A stretch of DNA of 64,000 bases from Epiperipatus broadwayi (GCA_028023455.1 JAQFVV010012509.1:620001-684000); one strand, 5' to 3'. Counted from the stretch's first letter, positions 10,706-23,920 are shown. Program-made: numbers and translations. The notes: generated by a model from the letters alone, not told the origin.

Positions 10706-11080
10706 GAGTAGGCATTAGATAGGGATTTTATGCACAAACCTTCCTGCATCTGTTGATTACTCTGTATGAAGAGTTTTGCCTCAGTGTTAACAGCTTATGT
10801 AAACATAAAAAATGGTGATCATGTGATATTTAGTGGTTTAAAACCAATTCTGTCCACTAGGATTATGATGTCTGGTGTTATTAAAGAACCAAAGATACCA
10901 AAATGTAAAAATTTTGAACTGGGTTCAGATCTATATGACTTTACAAGAAAATGAGCTTGAATTGAAAACATTATTTTATCTTCATTTTGATCTCAAAGCT
11001 TTATAATTAACTAAAAAGATAAAAGATGACGACTATTGAGGATTGCATTAGATCCTAATATCTAGATGCAGTGCTATTAG

Positions 11081-11135
11081 ATCCAAGGTTTCTTACTGAT
11101 GAAAGCTGCAAGATAGAAACTAGTCTGGGGATATA
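11081..11135 (+). ncRNA. Type I hammerhead ribozyme, family A copy b
   Basis: Same layout exactly one unit downstream: CUGAUGA 11096-11102, 13-nt stem II region, GAAA 11116-11119, C, UA, GUC 11123-11125, then UGGGG. Inner stem I is kept by G-U pairs (UCUUA with UGGGG). Stem II has decayed to two possible pairs, so activity is doubtful. Confidence 0.6.
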
Positions 11136-11871
11136 GGATAAGTAGTTACTAGATAGGAATTTTATGCACAAATCTTCCTGCATTCATTGATTACTCTGGC
11201 TTACTGCATGGATAGTTTTGTTTCTGTGTTTGTCTTCTAATACATGTAAAATAGTGAAATGAATCAAATTTTAACTTGTAGAAGTAAAAAAAAAAAGAAT
11301 CATGTGATTGTATAAAAGCATTGATGATTATCAAATAGCATTCCTTGGTCTATTCTCTATTAATTTATTGTTAATCATGCATAAAATATGCACGTGGAAT
11401 AAAGATGAATAAAAATTATTATCTTTTGACCTAGTTTACTAATAATTATTACAAACTTTTATCTACTAAATTAATTATTATTATTCCCATATTTTCCCTC
11501 CATTTTTTTTTTTTTTATCTTAGTGTTTTCAGTGACTAGGATTGTTCAGGCTTGATTATTGCGAAATCATTTATTTTTCAGCATCAATTTTGACTCCAAA
11601 ATATTCCCTTTTTTCTTTTTGATTTTTAGCGTTTTATTTATTATCTATCTTTGTTTATAACTGGAGTGGAAGCATTTGTATTCACTTGTCTGTCAATGAT
11701 GATCCACAACGTAGAATGGAGAATAAAAGAACTTGAAGAATGTGTGCTTAAGAGTATAGAACTGGTCTTCCGATAGACGATTGTTGATGATGTAGCTCTA
11801 GATTTGAAATGCAAAAATGAATCAGATTAAAAAGATGGTAAGTAATGGCAAACTACAACTGACAATAATCA

Positions 11872-11935
11872 ACAATCCATCAATCTTAAGATTATGGATC
11901 TGTGCTCTGCCACTATACCAAACCATGCATAATAA
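11872..11935 (-). repeat. tRNA-like SINE fragment
   Basis: Minus strand GGTTTGGTATAGTGGCAGAG resembles an A box; AGATTGATGGATTG may be a worn B box. Related to the fragments at 6.3, 24.7 and 27.0 kb. Confidence 0.4.
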
Positions 11936-12043
11936 ATAATAATCCAATAGCTTATTGTTCAGGAATTCAGTATAATTATTTATATTTAGTAAAATAGATA
12001 TACCATATGTAAATGTGTTTGTATGCAGATATATGCTTATAAC

Positions 12044-15000
12044 CAGTGATGATATCCAACGGGTTCGCTCCGGTTCGCACGAACAGGTTCTTAAAATAAA
12101 ATAAAAATTAGCGAACCCGGTAGTTAAATTATCCGAAAATAAATTTTATTATTTTTATCCTAAAAAAAAGTTGAATTAATAAATTACTTAATTGTTTCCA
12201 ACAGTAATCTAGAACATTATTTGTATATATTTTTTTTGTTATATCTAATGTAGCAATGATTCTTTTTGAACTTATTAGGTTCAAAATGATTTCACCAGAA
12301 TAATTCAACTATACCACATTCCACTTGGAACGTATGATATGTGCAAAGAAATTTGAGTGATTAAGAATTATTCTGCCAAGTAATAATTCACAACAATTTT
12401 GTTTTAAGTAATTAAATCCATTATTTATCGCATTCAAATTAGTTTCTTTAAAAGTATACAAATAAAAAGTGTTATTTTATTTCTGATAAATGAATCCATA
12501 TTTAATTTTTACGCAAGGTAAGAAAGAAATTAATTAACTATTAGTTTACTTACATTTAACAGAGGCGTTATTAAAATTAAAAATTAGAAATAAATTCGGC
12601 ACAAATGTATTTATGTATTTGATGAAATTTACTCTTGCTGAAATTATTTTACTTTAAAGATAAAATAACTTCATTCAAAAGAACATATCATTGCGAAAAT
12701 AAATAGTAACATAAAACCATTGTTCCAATGATTTTGTTATACCGACTGTTGTTTTAAATATTTCTTTAACTTTGATTTTTTATTTAAAGATTTTATTTCT
12801 TCACTTACATATTTATCTTGCAGGATTTGTTTTTATTTGATTAGTAAATTTAATGGATGACCAGCTGTAGTAAGTTTATAGTACATTATTTTCATTTAGT
12901 TTGATATATCTAGTATAACAGTGTGTCTTTTTTTAACAATGAGTTCAACATATTTTTTCTAGAATAACTTGGCAAGAAGATGGCTCATCAATAGCATGAC
13001 TCGTTTTCAAATATTTTTTTCCTTTTTTTTTTTTTTAATTTTACTATTTTATTTAAGTTTTATGATTTGTTACCACTCATTTATATTTATATTTCACAAG
13101 AAATGAAAATGCCAAACAATATCGGATTTCTTCATAAAAGATCCAAAAACTGATACAGAATCGAAAACGATAGTAAAGGATGATATATTTGAATCAAGTT
13201 TTGTTTTCTGTTTCTTCTGATATAACAGAAAATAATGTTGACAATACAAATAAGCTGTCCAGTTCCAAAAGTACATAAGATGCATATAAAATAAATGTAG
13301 ATAGTGACCTTCCATATGAAATAAGCCAATGAATTCAAAGAAAATATTGTGGTTTACTTATTATTTGAAAAAAGCTTGAGTGTGATATCTATACCAAAAT
13401 CGAATCAATAAAAGTAAAATCAGCTCATATGTCAAAAGAATGGAGAAGATGTAATATTGTTCCAAGTGGAAAAAATAAAATGATTCAACAAGCCTCTCTT
13501 CAAAAAAAAATAAAGAAACACTTTTCATCAAAAGCACACCAGATATGTGTGTTGCAATTAAAAGAAAGTGCAAAAAATGCAATTTCCAAATCCATAGACA
13601 AAACTCGTGAAATGTTTATGAGCTCCATTTGTAAAATTTTCAATATGGTTTGCACTTTAGCAAAACTAAACGGACCATTTTCTGATATTGAACATTTGAT
13701 AGAATTACAAAAAAAGAATGGATTAAGTATGGGAGTGGAACTCCATTCTCGATTTGCAGCTGTCAAAATTGTTGAACATATTGCAAAATACATTAAAAAT
13801 AAAGTGTTTAGAAAAATAATAGATCAGAATTTAAAGATGTGTTATAATTAATGAGGTATCAACAATATCATACAAGCCAATCCTTATCATTTTTATTAAG
13901 GTTGAAGTTATAGATTTTTTACCAACGATTTTTGTAGATTTAATGGAATTACAAAACAAAGATGCTGAAACCATTTACACTGCTCTACTACAAAGTCTGC
14001 ATTTAGTAGGATTTGATAATCCATACTTAAAGAATAATTTGATTGGATTTTGTTCAGATGGAGCAAGTTTAATCCTGGGAAGGTGGTCAGGAGTGAATGT
14101 TAAAATAAAAAAATCACTATCCTGAGTTTATTATTTGGCATTGTTTGAGTCATCGGCTTCAGCTTCTGCTGGAGGATTCTATCAAAGACATAAAGCAAAT
14201 GAATCACTTTAAAGCATTTATTGATGAAATATATGAAATCTTCCATCAGTTTAATAAAAACCAAATGGCACTGAATAAAATTTCAGCCAATTTGGGAATT
14301 GAAATTCTAAAAATTGGTAGAGTTTTTGAATCAAGATGGGCAGCATGCAGTCATAGATCAGCAGTTGCAACATGGTGAGTCTATCCAACACTGTATTATT
14401 TTTTTCTACTAATAAGAAATTTTCTGGAATGGCTAAACATCTTGCCAACAAATATTTTATGAAGAAATGTCTTTGTTGCAGATGTTCTTCAAGGAAGAAA
14501 TGTAAATATATTGCATACTGAACAATTGATTAAGAGAACAATTAAAGCATTTGAATATTAGAGAGAAGAGTGGTACTTACAAAAAATTAATAAATGAAAC
14601 TAGCTCTTCTAAGGGATTCCTGCATATTAATTTTGTTGAAGACAACAAATGTGCAAGTCTTCCCCATCAAAAAGTAGTGAATGTAGTCACAACAAATATG
14701 ACATTAAGATTAGTGGATTGTAATAGCATAAGTAATGATATTCAAGATAAAAATCATAAAATTCATCAATTACTTAAAATTGTGAATTCAGATGCTTGGA
14801 ATCTGAAAGAAGTTATAGTTCCCTGGAAAAAATTTGAAGAGAAATTACCAGATTTTTATAAAGTATTTCCTCATGAGATTTCAATTAATGATTTCCATGA
14901 TTATGTTGAAAATGTTATGAAAAATCACCAGAAACATGTTGTACCTGAAACTATCCAAAGAGTTAAAAATATAATTAAAACCATTGTTGTGAATTCCGCA

Positions 15001-15535
15001 GAGGCTGAATGAAGGTTTTCTGTGTTGAACGCAATTTATTCAGATAAAATAAATCATCTTGAAGTGAAAAATGTGGCAAATCTTCTAGTAATAAATTAGA
15101 TAGGTATTCCATTAGATTGTTGGGACTGCAGTGACTTAGTTCAAGTATGGCTAAGAAATCACAACACAGTTGATGATGCTAAAGTCAAAATGCATCCTTA
15201 ACCTGAAGAGACATATGATGCAAATAGAATGTCAATATGGAAATATCTTGCCAAATAAATGTTTTGTTCCAACTATAAAAATGGTTTAATTCTTTTTGAT
15301 TCCATAAGTGAGATTGCAAAGTACATCATAGTGTGCATGTGCACTGTTGCACTTTTTTGTGTATGGGGGGGGGGGTCATGCAAAATTTCTGAGAAGTTGC
15401 CAAAAACGTTTAGCTATGAAACCAAGAAGTGATTTGCTTCCATGGCTTAGAAAGCAGGAAAATAAACAGAATAGATTCTTAAATACAACCTACCTTTAGA
15501 GAACCGGTTCTTGGAAATTTGGGATATCATCACTG
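12044..15535 (+). mobile_element. hAT transposon with intact ends and 8-bp TSD
   Basis: A 3492-bp element. The 14-bp terminal inverted repeat CAGTGATGATATCC is perfect at both ends, with GGTTC motifs repeated just inside. It is bounded by exact 8-bp duplications CTTATAAC at 12036-12043 and 15536-15543, the size expected of hAT elements. It carries one transposase-derived fossil frame on the plus strand. Subterminal sequence between about 12100 and 13080 is AT-rich and non-coding. The perfect TSD and TIRs suggest a moderately recent insertion, although the gene is dead. Confidence 0.93.
13087..15260 (+). pseudogene. hAT transposase fossil, KIAA1586-like
   Basis: Several in-line fragments together follow the KIAA1586-type (hAT-derived) protein. 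13429-13851 covers the KKHFSSKAH zinc-finger tail and the conserved FSDIEHLIELQKKNG and ELHSRFAAV stretches. 13852-14125 covers the RNase H-like core with FCSDGAS. 14145-14378 holds the SHRLQLLLEDS block and SRWAACSHRSA. 14551-15080 ends in the hATC dimerisation block (NSAEAE, then RFSVLN). Defects: a frameshift at about 13840-13850, a stop near 14124, a stop inside the hATC motif (TGA at 15009-15011), and the position expected for the first catalytic Asp reads Asn (I-N-E, near 13845-13853). The element could only move if supplied with transposase in trans. Confidence 0.85.
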
Positions 15536-15543
15536 CTTATAAC

Positions 15544-16285
15544 TGAAGGAAACATAAGTGAAAGTTATATCCTTAATTATTATTACTATCATTCACAAGT
15601 AAATTAATTATCATTACTTTTTCTCATTATCTTCAGTCAATCATGTTAGTGCAGAATCAAGTCATTGGAAGCTTCTCATGCTATCATCTCTCTGCCTTAA
15701 CTTTGACAATAGTCTGCATATTTTTTTCAATCACAAGTTTTAGCTAAAAGCAATTCAGATTACAATCTTTCTCCACAGGACATTAATCTATTTTGCTCAT
15801 AGCCTTAATCTAAGCATGTGTCAGTCAGTGGATATAAAACAGAAATATAATAAGTGCCTTAAAACATGTGCCAAAGATTAATGCAATTTCATGACCAGTA
15901 TCTTATTCTAGACTATTGTTTGCATTATTATCTAATGGCTATTATCTATTGATAAACGCAATTTTTATGTAGTTGTTCTTTACTATATAAATAAAGACCA
16001 CTTAGTTAAAAACAAGTTGTTATATAGCATACCATATTATAGTTTGTTTGTTTTTTTAAAAGAAATACTCTTTTTAAGCTTAATAAAGTTTTAATTAAAA
16101 AATTTATATCTATAAATAAGACGAATAATAACGAAACTATATTCAGAAGACTGAAATACCTTAAACATCAGAATCTCTCTGGCAGAAGTCATTTTCAAAT
16201 TTTGGGCATTTTATTATTGTCTAAAGATTTATGCAATCCTATAATGATAGTTTAATTGATTTATATATGATTTAAAATTTAATTT
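15544..16285. other. Spacer, nothing recognised
   Basis: AT-rich with no supported gene or RNA. Confidence 0.4.
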
Positions 16286-16289
16286 TTTT

Positions 16290-16397
16290 CATTTCTTCTT
16301 CTTCTTCTTCGATGACAACAATGACGGTGGCAACAACAACAACAACAACAACAATAATAATAATAATAATAATAATAAAATAATAATAATAAAATAC
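16290..16397. repeat. Mixed trinucleotide microsatellite
   Basis: (TTC)n, then a GATGAC/GGTGGC transition, then (ACA)n and (ATA)n up to 16397. The stepwise unit change resembles the tracts at 8.3 and 21.7 kb. Confidence 0.85.
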
Positions 16398-16782
16398 CCT
16401 GCAGCAAATCTCTGCTGAGGTAAGAAGCAATCCTTAAGCTCTCCGATGTAAGTATTTAAATTTTTCTTTTGTTTCAACTTGTTATTCGCAAACAAACATA
16501 ATGCAGGACAAATCTAATCATATAATAGATTAATAGAATATTTTTTAAAAAATATCAGTGTGTGTTCATATCTTTTTAAAAAAAAAAACTGACTTGAGTC
16601 AGAATAATAAATCATGGCTACTGCCCAGTCAAGCGTAAGCGAGTTAAGCACCAATATGAAATTAACAACATCGTTAGTTTTAACATGCCTATTTCGTAAT
16701 CCAAAAATACTTAAAAGTAACAGCAATATTACAGCACCAACCCAAATACCACATTTCTGAAGAACAAATACAAATGATATAA

Positions 16783-17523
16783 AAAAATCTTGATCTACAC
16801 ACTCAAGAAGAACATCAACCCCCAGCAGCCATCTGGACAAAAGAAACGCTTGAAAATGTGACAGACCGTTTCAATGATACGGTGCCTCGTATGTTATTTG
16901 AAACATTTCGCAGGTTTTTTTCACCAACATCGCTAGTACTTGCAGTAACCGATAATCAATGCTCATTATATCATTTCCCAAAAGCTTTATTATATGAAGC
17001 AATTACGCAAAATGCACTATGGGAAACAATCTCTTGTATCACAGACCATCCAAATTTGCGATATATAACCATTGATTTTTACACTCAGCAGCAAAAAGAA
17101 TGTTTTCAATCCACTATTTTAGCACTCAATAATTACACACTCATAATTATAGATGAAAACTGGAAAAATATTATTACTGGAGTGCTAAAAAATACTTATC
17201 TTAAATACAACTTACAAGATTTTCAAAAAATGATAAACCCATTTGGAAAAGTAATTGCCCTACAGCCAATATATTTAAAAGACACACCTATACCAATATG
17301 TAGTAATCGGTTTGAATTTAAAATAAAACTCCATAAAAACATAGATGCTGCCACGATCCCAACACAAATTACAGATCAAGAAGCAACACTCTCTTCACAT
17401 AAGAGGTTTAAAGCCACATTGTTTTGGCTGTGGAAGAGAGGCCACCTAGCAACTCAGTGTGATAACACAAAAGGCAATCACTGTGAACAAACCAAAATCC
17501 TCTCCCCAGAACAAAACCACTGA
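16783..17523 (+). pseudogene. LINE ORF1-like protein, N-terminal part
   Basis: Open for about 247 codons after an in-frame stop at 16780-16782; the original start is probably upstream of that stop (an ATG lies six bases before it). The frame has an ENVTDRFNDTVPRMLF start, a TIDFYTQQQKECFQS block, and near residue 205 a GHLATQC that is the second half of a CCHC zinc knuckle. The first half (CFGCG) is present in another frame at about 17422-17436, showing that compensating small indels broke the knuckle. Likely an RNA-binding nucleocapsid-like ORF1 product of the LINE. Confidence 0.65.
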
Positions 17524-17731
17524 TGATTAAAATAAAATTTCTAATAACACTACAACCATTGACAACCCAATAATAGAAACCGGAAAAAAACAGGTTCAAA
17601 CACCCATAAACAAAAATGATAATGGAGCAGAATTGCCAATCCCAAAGACCAACTAAAAAAATAATAACACAAAAACTAACATAGACACCCAAGATTAACA
17701 TGAAAATAACTCTCAAGAACCACAACACAAA

Positions 17732-18085
17732 ATGCAGCAACTACATCACAGGATCAGCATCTCAATAAAACAAAAGGTGTACCAAGTAAAAATCAACAAA
17801 CAGAAAATAAACACACAGCTATATGCATCAAACATAATGGATGCAATAGAACCCCCTCTTCCACCATTCAAGAGAATACCCCAGAGGGAAAAAGAAAGCC
17901 AGGTAGACCACCTAAAAACCATGATTCCAAAAAGGCAAAAAAAAACAGACCAAAAGCACAACTCATCAGACATATACTACCTAGAAAATGATGAAATAGA
18001 AATGGATTTAAGCCAACAACAAATGGACAACTGTTCAGTTTCAACCCAAATTGCCTGTATAGAGTCTGAACCAATTTTAAATTAA
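17732..18085 (+). pseudogene. LINE ORF1-like protein, C-terminal basic/acidic tail
   Basis: Lys- and Gln-rich stretch followed by an acidic YYLENDEIEMDLSQQQ region, low in complexity. It lies between the zinc-knuckle part and ORF2. Assigned to ORF1 by position only. Confidence 0.4.
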
Positions 18086-18214
18086 AAGAAAACTGATAAT
18101 AAACCCTACAAAGTCTTAAATATGTATCAGCATCCATCTGCTGCAATATAAACAAAAATTTAGAATTAAAAAAATCAATAAAATCAATACCCTGTTATAA
18201 AATTATCCTGTAAC

Positions 18215-18850
18215 ATGAAGATAAAAATTGGATCTCTCAACACTAGAGGCTTAAATGCCATCAAAAAACTTACCTCAAAAAATGGTTACATACAACACAA
18301 CCACACATACTGGGGCTATTGGAAACAAAAATATATAGCGGCTCTCAAATTGATCCTTCAAAATATTTAGTCAGCCAAGGGTTTTGTGCCTGCTCAAGGC
18401 AATCATCATCACCATCAGGTGGCACAGGTATAATTATATCCCACAACTGCCCTTTTGATTCTTTTAAAATTATATATATTGACTCTAATCTTATCATAAT
18501 AACACTCCATCATAAAAATATCACACTTAACCTAATATTTGTCTATATACCACCAGACCCTGTTATCATCTCCAGAATAATAGCAATAATAAATTTAATG
18601 CTTACAGCAACACCAAATCCCATAATACTCCTGGGAGATTTCAACATGACCTACCAAACTTTTGTCACCAAATGGATCCATCAAATAACAATCCCACTTA
18701 TGAGTGCTGAAGGTTTTCTCCTATCAAACTCAATATCTTTTAATAACAATAGATATGTCACTTATTGATTTGTGTTTCTACTCACCAATGTTACATAATT
18801 ATTTTAATCTTGAACTCTGTCCATCTATAATCTCAGATCATGCTGCCCAA
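18215..18850 (+). pseudogene. LINE ORF2 AP-endonuclease domain, frameshifted
   Basis: ATG at 18215 starts KIKIGSLNTRGLN, the usual N-terminus of LINE endonucleases. A shift moves reading to the frame 18319-18768, with GGTGIIIS, LIFVYIPPD and the catalytic LLGDFNMT block. Another shift moves to 18704 onward, with LIDLCFYS and ISDHAAQFTTLDL, the SDH catalytic end. All main endonuclease motifs are present but spread over three frames. Domain role: nicks target DNA to prime reverse transcription. Confidence 0.8.
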
Positions 18851-20450
18851 TTCACCACCCTCGACCTAACAAAAATTCAGAATACAACAATAGCCCTTCA
18901 AAAGACTATGCGAATACTTCTTCCAGCACAAACAACTGAATTCCTATATTCAGAAACATATATAATGCTCCAAAAACTTCAAAACATGTCACTTGATCCA
19001 GTACAAAAGTATATAGCATTCACCAATATACTTTCTTTCAACATCAATCATATTACCTGCAATTCAACACCCCCCACCAGATTATTAGCTTTGGCAGATG
19101 AACTACATAAAAGAATAACCATTTCCAGACCAACTACAGATAATCAAACACAAATAAAAAAACTTAACAGAAATGTACAACAATACATGCAACACACTAA
19201 AGCAATATGTAGCAATAAAAAAGAAAAATATATACCTTACACAACAACACACTTGGACCAGAGCATATATACAGTGGGTACTAGGATACCCATCCACAGT
19301 CAGAGTGCCTATGGCACTTGAAATAGATGGCTCTATAACAGCTGGACATAACATGATAAACCCAATATATCAACACTTTAAAAAAACTGCAAAAACAAAG
19401 AGTGTACATACCAAATGAAAACATATTTGGAGACCCTGAAACAGACACACCAATAAAAACAACTGACATTGTATTTCAACTTGCAACAATAACAAACACA
19501 TGTCACCCAGGACCACAAGGAATTCCCAAATTTGTGTTCAAACATCTTAGTCACTTCACATCCAAATACCTGTGCGATCTAGCCAATTACATATCCCAAA
19601 AAATTTACAACATACGAAGTCTATACCCAATTGCAATGGTTCCATTTAACAAAAAACCAACAGCAATATCATCTTTATCTAATTTAGGACCAATTTCAAT
19701 GGGAACTTTAGGAATAAAAATTCTTGAAAGAGTAATAAAGGAGAAAATAGAACAACACATACTCCCTGTGTTATCATCAGCACAATATGCCAAAAAAGGA
19801 TCATCCATTGACCAGGGTGCCTTAATGTACAAAACAATAATCGAAGTAGTAAAAAAAAAGAAGAAATATGCACCAATTATAGTTCAACTAGACATTGAGG
19901 CAGCATTTGACTCGGTGCCTATAGCCAAATTATTAGATGTGCTGAAAAAACAACAATACCTCCAACCCTACTATATATAATAGTCAATCTGCTACTCAGC
20001 CATGAAATTCACATCACATTGAATGGAAAAAATTCACCAGCCTTCAGACCGAGTCAATCCACCCCACAAGGATCCCCCTCAGTGCCTTGCTCTTTACAAT
20101 ATATATAAATCCTCTATTAATAGAGATACAGAAAAAAATAAAAGGCATTCAAATCCCAAACACTGCTTTAAATATATCATGCATAGCCTATATGGATGAT
20201 GTAACCATTTTCCTCCCCTCTAAAAAGAACCTCCCCATATTACAAGAGATAATCAAGAATTATACCTCAAATTTTTATTTAAAAAGTAACACAAATAAAA
20301 CTGATGCATGGTCAATATACACAGGCAAGCACTGTAGAGAGATGTTTAATGGTAAACCACCTGCTTTCCTTGGTTTACCATTCTACCTTGGAACCAATGG
20401 TATAAGGCAAAAAATTAAAAATAAATTTAAAAAAAGATGCTGAAAAAATC
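18851..20450 (+). pseudogene. LINE ORF2 reverse transcriptase domain, broken
   Basis: Linker up to about 19400, then PGPQGIPKFVF and LSNLGPISM (RT block 2 region), AQYAKKGSSIDQGAL, IIVQLDIEAAFDSVP (first catalytic Asp block) in the frame 19402-19980. A stop follows after LQPYYI, and TPQGSP at about 20063 is out of frame. 20087-20443 carries ISCIAYMDDVTIFL with the YMDD at 20189-20200 and a FLGLPFYLG block. Palm motifs are recognisable, but stops and frame changes rule out activity. Confidence 0.85.
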
Positions 20451-21470
20451 ACAGCCTCACTTGAAAAGTCATACCTGTCAATATACGCAAAGGTAGCACT
20501 ATTTAATCAACTTATAATTACAAAAATTACATACTACACACCTATAATCAAATTTTCAAAAACATTCATATCTAAAATCTCATCAATCTGTAACAAACTA
20601 ATATGGAAGAGAAAGACAGTGGCAATTTCTTTAAAAAATCTGAGCAGACCACCACATAGCAATGGACTTGAACTCCATACAATCAATGTGTTTTACACAC
20701 AGATATCAGTAAATCTAATAACAGCAACCATAAAAAGATTTCCAGACCTGGAGTGTGTAATCAGTATAATACCCACAGACAGACCACCCCCTTCATATGG
20801 ATATCTATCCACACTGGTTGAAGAACTCAAGCCAATATACAACAAAATATCACTCAATAATGACAACAGGTATACATACTGGGACATTTATAATATACTA
20901 TACCCAAACCAGACACCTAATCTACATCCATCAGTTCTTGGGATAGACAACAGGCAACTACTGCAACAATTCAGAAAATGGTCATTAGAACCAAAATTAT
21001 TTGATTTTCTACTTAAGCTTAATCTTAATGCTCTACCCACAACACATTTCCTTAGATTTCGTAGATTCTATACAAATATAGACCCCATGTGTGGGCTATG
21101 TCATCGAGAAGAAGAGACACAAGATCATTTTCTTCATTCCTGCAGTGCCCTAGGAACAATATGTCGCACAATGTTTACCACATACAGAAAGGCTATCATT
21201 TAAATTGATGAAATAATAAATACATTTAAAAAAGGCAACATCCCTGCTATTCGTGCAGCAACATATAGCCTTTATGCCTACTTGTGTATCAGATGCACTT
21301 TTGCACTTGCTAATAATCCTCGACACCACCCAGCAACATATTCAAAAAAAATTAGAACCGTTCAGAAAAAGAGACAGCATCCTAGCTCAACCAGATGTGT
21401 TTGCAGCCACATGGTCACACTTGAAACAAAGATCCAGTCTATAAAATATAAAGTCCAATATGATAGATGA
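20451..21470 (+). pseudogene. LINE ORF2 C-terminal region with Cys/His motif
   Basis: 20619-21203 continues ORF2 after the thumb and contains CGLC, then EEETQDHFLHSC, a CX2C..HX4C arrangement at about 21090-21146 typical of the zinc motif at LINE ORF2 ends. A stop at 21201 is followed by short frames to about 21470 matching a family tail (QPDVFAATWSHL). The 3' UTR follows. Confidence 0.7.
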
Positions 21471-21689
21471 TGACATTTTCAACATCAGCATTTTTTCCAA
21501 CTTCAAAGAAATGCAAGCATAAACTGAACTAAATAGAAGACCAAATTTAAAAACAAGAAAGAAAGTATGCAGAAATGATAAAGACTTATATACTGAAAGT
21601 TGTTGTAATTTGTTTTGCATTTGTAACAAATCAATATAGTACTAGATGTGACTCTGTAACTTTTTAGGCTCAATAAAGTTTTGCTTTGA

Positions 21690-21855
<166 letters not shown>

Positions 21856-21879
21856 GCATGCAATCATTGACATATAAAG

Positions 21880-22990
21880 CTACAATTTGATAAGTAAGTT
21901 TAAATGAAGGATTTGGAAAACAATGTCAAATTGCCAAAGATATTTTTAAACACATTCTGCAAAAATGGGGAGATTGATGTCTGAATTATGGCAAGAATAT
22001 TTTGGTCGATAGGTCAAAAAGTTATTTCAAAAAGATATTACAGATTTTAGTGAAGATCAGATGGCAGACATCAAAGAGACTAAATATTGACTTTGCTCAG
22101 CCATTGGCTTCTTGATGCATGTAATAAAATCATTCAAGTAAAAACATTATCAGCAACAACATTCATCAGTTGCTTCTAACTGCAAATCCCAATGGCATAG
22201 AAAGAAACAAGTTACCAATGTGGAATAGTGTTTTATTGAAATGCAACAACAGTAACTATATTACATGATGACATTAAAAGATTAACATTAGTAAAGGTAT
22301 ATGATAGAATGATTCCATATCACCAAAAATGTTTACAATAGTTTTACAAGAACGATTGCAAGAGTTAAAATGGCAGACTAAGGGAATAAAATAAAGGTCA
22401 TTTATTTTATCTACACTTTGCAGATGGATGTTAGTTCAGAACTTCAAGAAATGATACAAAAATTATCACATGAGAGAAAGAAAATAGGATTAAAAGTAAA
22501 TGCTAAAAAGACCAAAATAACTTTACAAATATTATGGTCAAATTATTAATAAAAATGAAACCATAGATGGATAAAATCAATTATAATATGTGTTTAAATA
22601 GAGGTATTTTACAGTTCTTAAATACGAATCTCAAACTTGGACACTTAACAGTAAAGCATCAGAAAGTTAAGATCAAATGAAACACATGGATGAGAGAACA
22701 AAGAGATATTCATATCATAGAAAGAATTAAGAGATAGAAATAGAGCTGAATTGAAAAAATTTCTAGAAAAATGTCAATAGATGGACAATTCAAGTCTTTA
22801 TCTAAATTCAAAAGATTGTTCAAAAACTTAGAAAAAGACTGCATATAAAATAAATGGATGGATGAAATAAAGAAGTTTACTGAAGTGACTTGATGAGATA
22901 GAGATCGGTGAAACGGAATTGAATTTAGGGAGATCTTCATTCTGCAGTGGACTGACAATTAATGAAAATGATGATGATATTATTAAAAAA
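21880..22990 (+). pseudogene. RTE/BovB-type LINE, RT C-terminal half
   Basis: In shifting plus-strand frames: SPKMFTIVLQERLQELKWQ, FADG, SSELQEMIQKLSHERKKIG followed by LKVNAKKTKI, YESQTWTLNSK, RIKR-type blocks near 22720, KWMDEIKKFTEV and GDLHSAVD near 22930. Their order matches the last third of a BovB-like ORF. A short ATG/ATT-rich tail (22965-22985) ends it. The 5' half is missing and the start is within 30 bases of the Tx1-like LINE tail. Confidence 0.75.
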
Positions 22991-23912
22991 AAAATACATT
23001 TAGATATAAAAACAGCCAATATATGATTACTTTTTAAATATTTTTTTTATTTAATGATTATTTTAATAAGATGTTAATGAGTTTTTACTTAATGACTATT
23101 TCCACAGGAAGTTAATGACTTTTAAAGATTTATAAATAAAAAATGGAAAAAACAAGTCAAAAGAAATGAATTTCAAAATGTAAGTTGCAGCCTTCTTACA
23201 ATAAAGTAATTTATTTTATAATGTACATTTGTAATAAGCAAATTAGTTGGTGAATTATTAGTAAACAGAGAATAAAGTTACAAATATAAAACATGAATAA
23301 TTATTTACGATGTTTTTGCTTCGTACTTCTAAAATTTCATTAAATTATTTTATTTATAGATGAGTTTGCAACCACACAATTTCCTCTCCTTTGTTCGTGT
23401 TTATCTCAGTAGTATATTCAATAATTGTTGCACAGATAATACATATAAATACCACCAGCATGTATAAAGAAAGCTGATAATAATAATAAAAACTTCTTTG
23501 CCTCTAATAGTAAGCACTATGTATTCCCCAAAATTGCTTTTATATAAAAATTTTGAATCAAAATAAGCACTTGCAAAATTTAAACAACAATAAATAAGGT
23601 TACAGTGTTATCATAGATTCAAAATATATCATAAATTTTGAACATCTCATTTAAAAAACAAAAAAAGGTAAAATTAAGAACCAGTAATAATTAATGAATA
23701 AAAGTTTAACTAAGCATACAATTATCTATAAATACTTTTAATCGTAGAAAATACAGTAATAACACGATTAATGATAAATACTCATATAACTGTCAAATTT
23801 GTTTTCGTTTACAAGCAGTTTTGTATAAGTACATAATGCTCACTATTAGAACTAAAAATGTTTATCTGCTCATTTGCTCTGAATATCAACTTATTTTATA
23901 CATTTAATTATG
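22991..23912. other. AT-rich spacer
   Basis: No gene, RNA or clear repeat seen. Confidence 0.4.
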
Positions 23913-23920
23913 TATATTGA

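Larger units (their letters stand above)
10419..11308 (+). mobile_element. Retrozyme-like family A, locus 2 (tandem units, two hammerheads)
   Basis: Head-to-tail units of 434 bp: the predicted cleavage sites fall after 10691 and 11125. The left part (10419-10592) is inverted relative to the rest; its reverse complement matches 10855-11020, and the direct part starts at the point in the unit where the inverted part stops. This is the pattern left by twin priming during target-primed reverse transcription. The right end is blurred (clear homology to about 11240; AATCATGTGAT at 11298-11308 matches the shared 3' boundary). The unit is visibly more GC-rich than its surroundings and has no conserved reading frame. 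Confidence 0.8.

Noticed and set aside
10766-10954. 62-codon frame inside the retrozyme unit
   Set aside because: The same region in locus 1 is not open in that frame, and the family shows no coding conservation.
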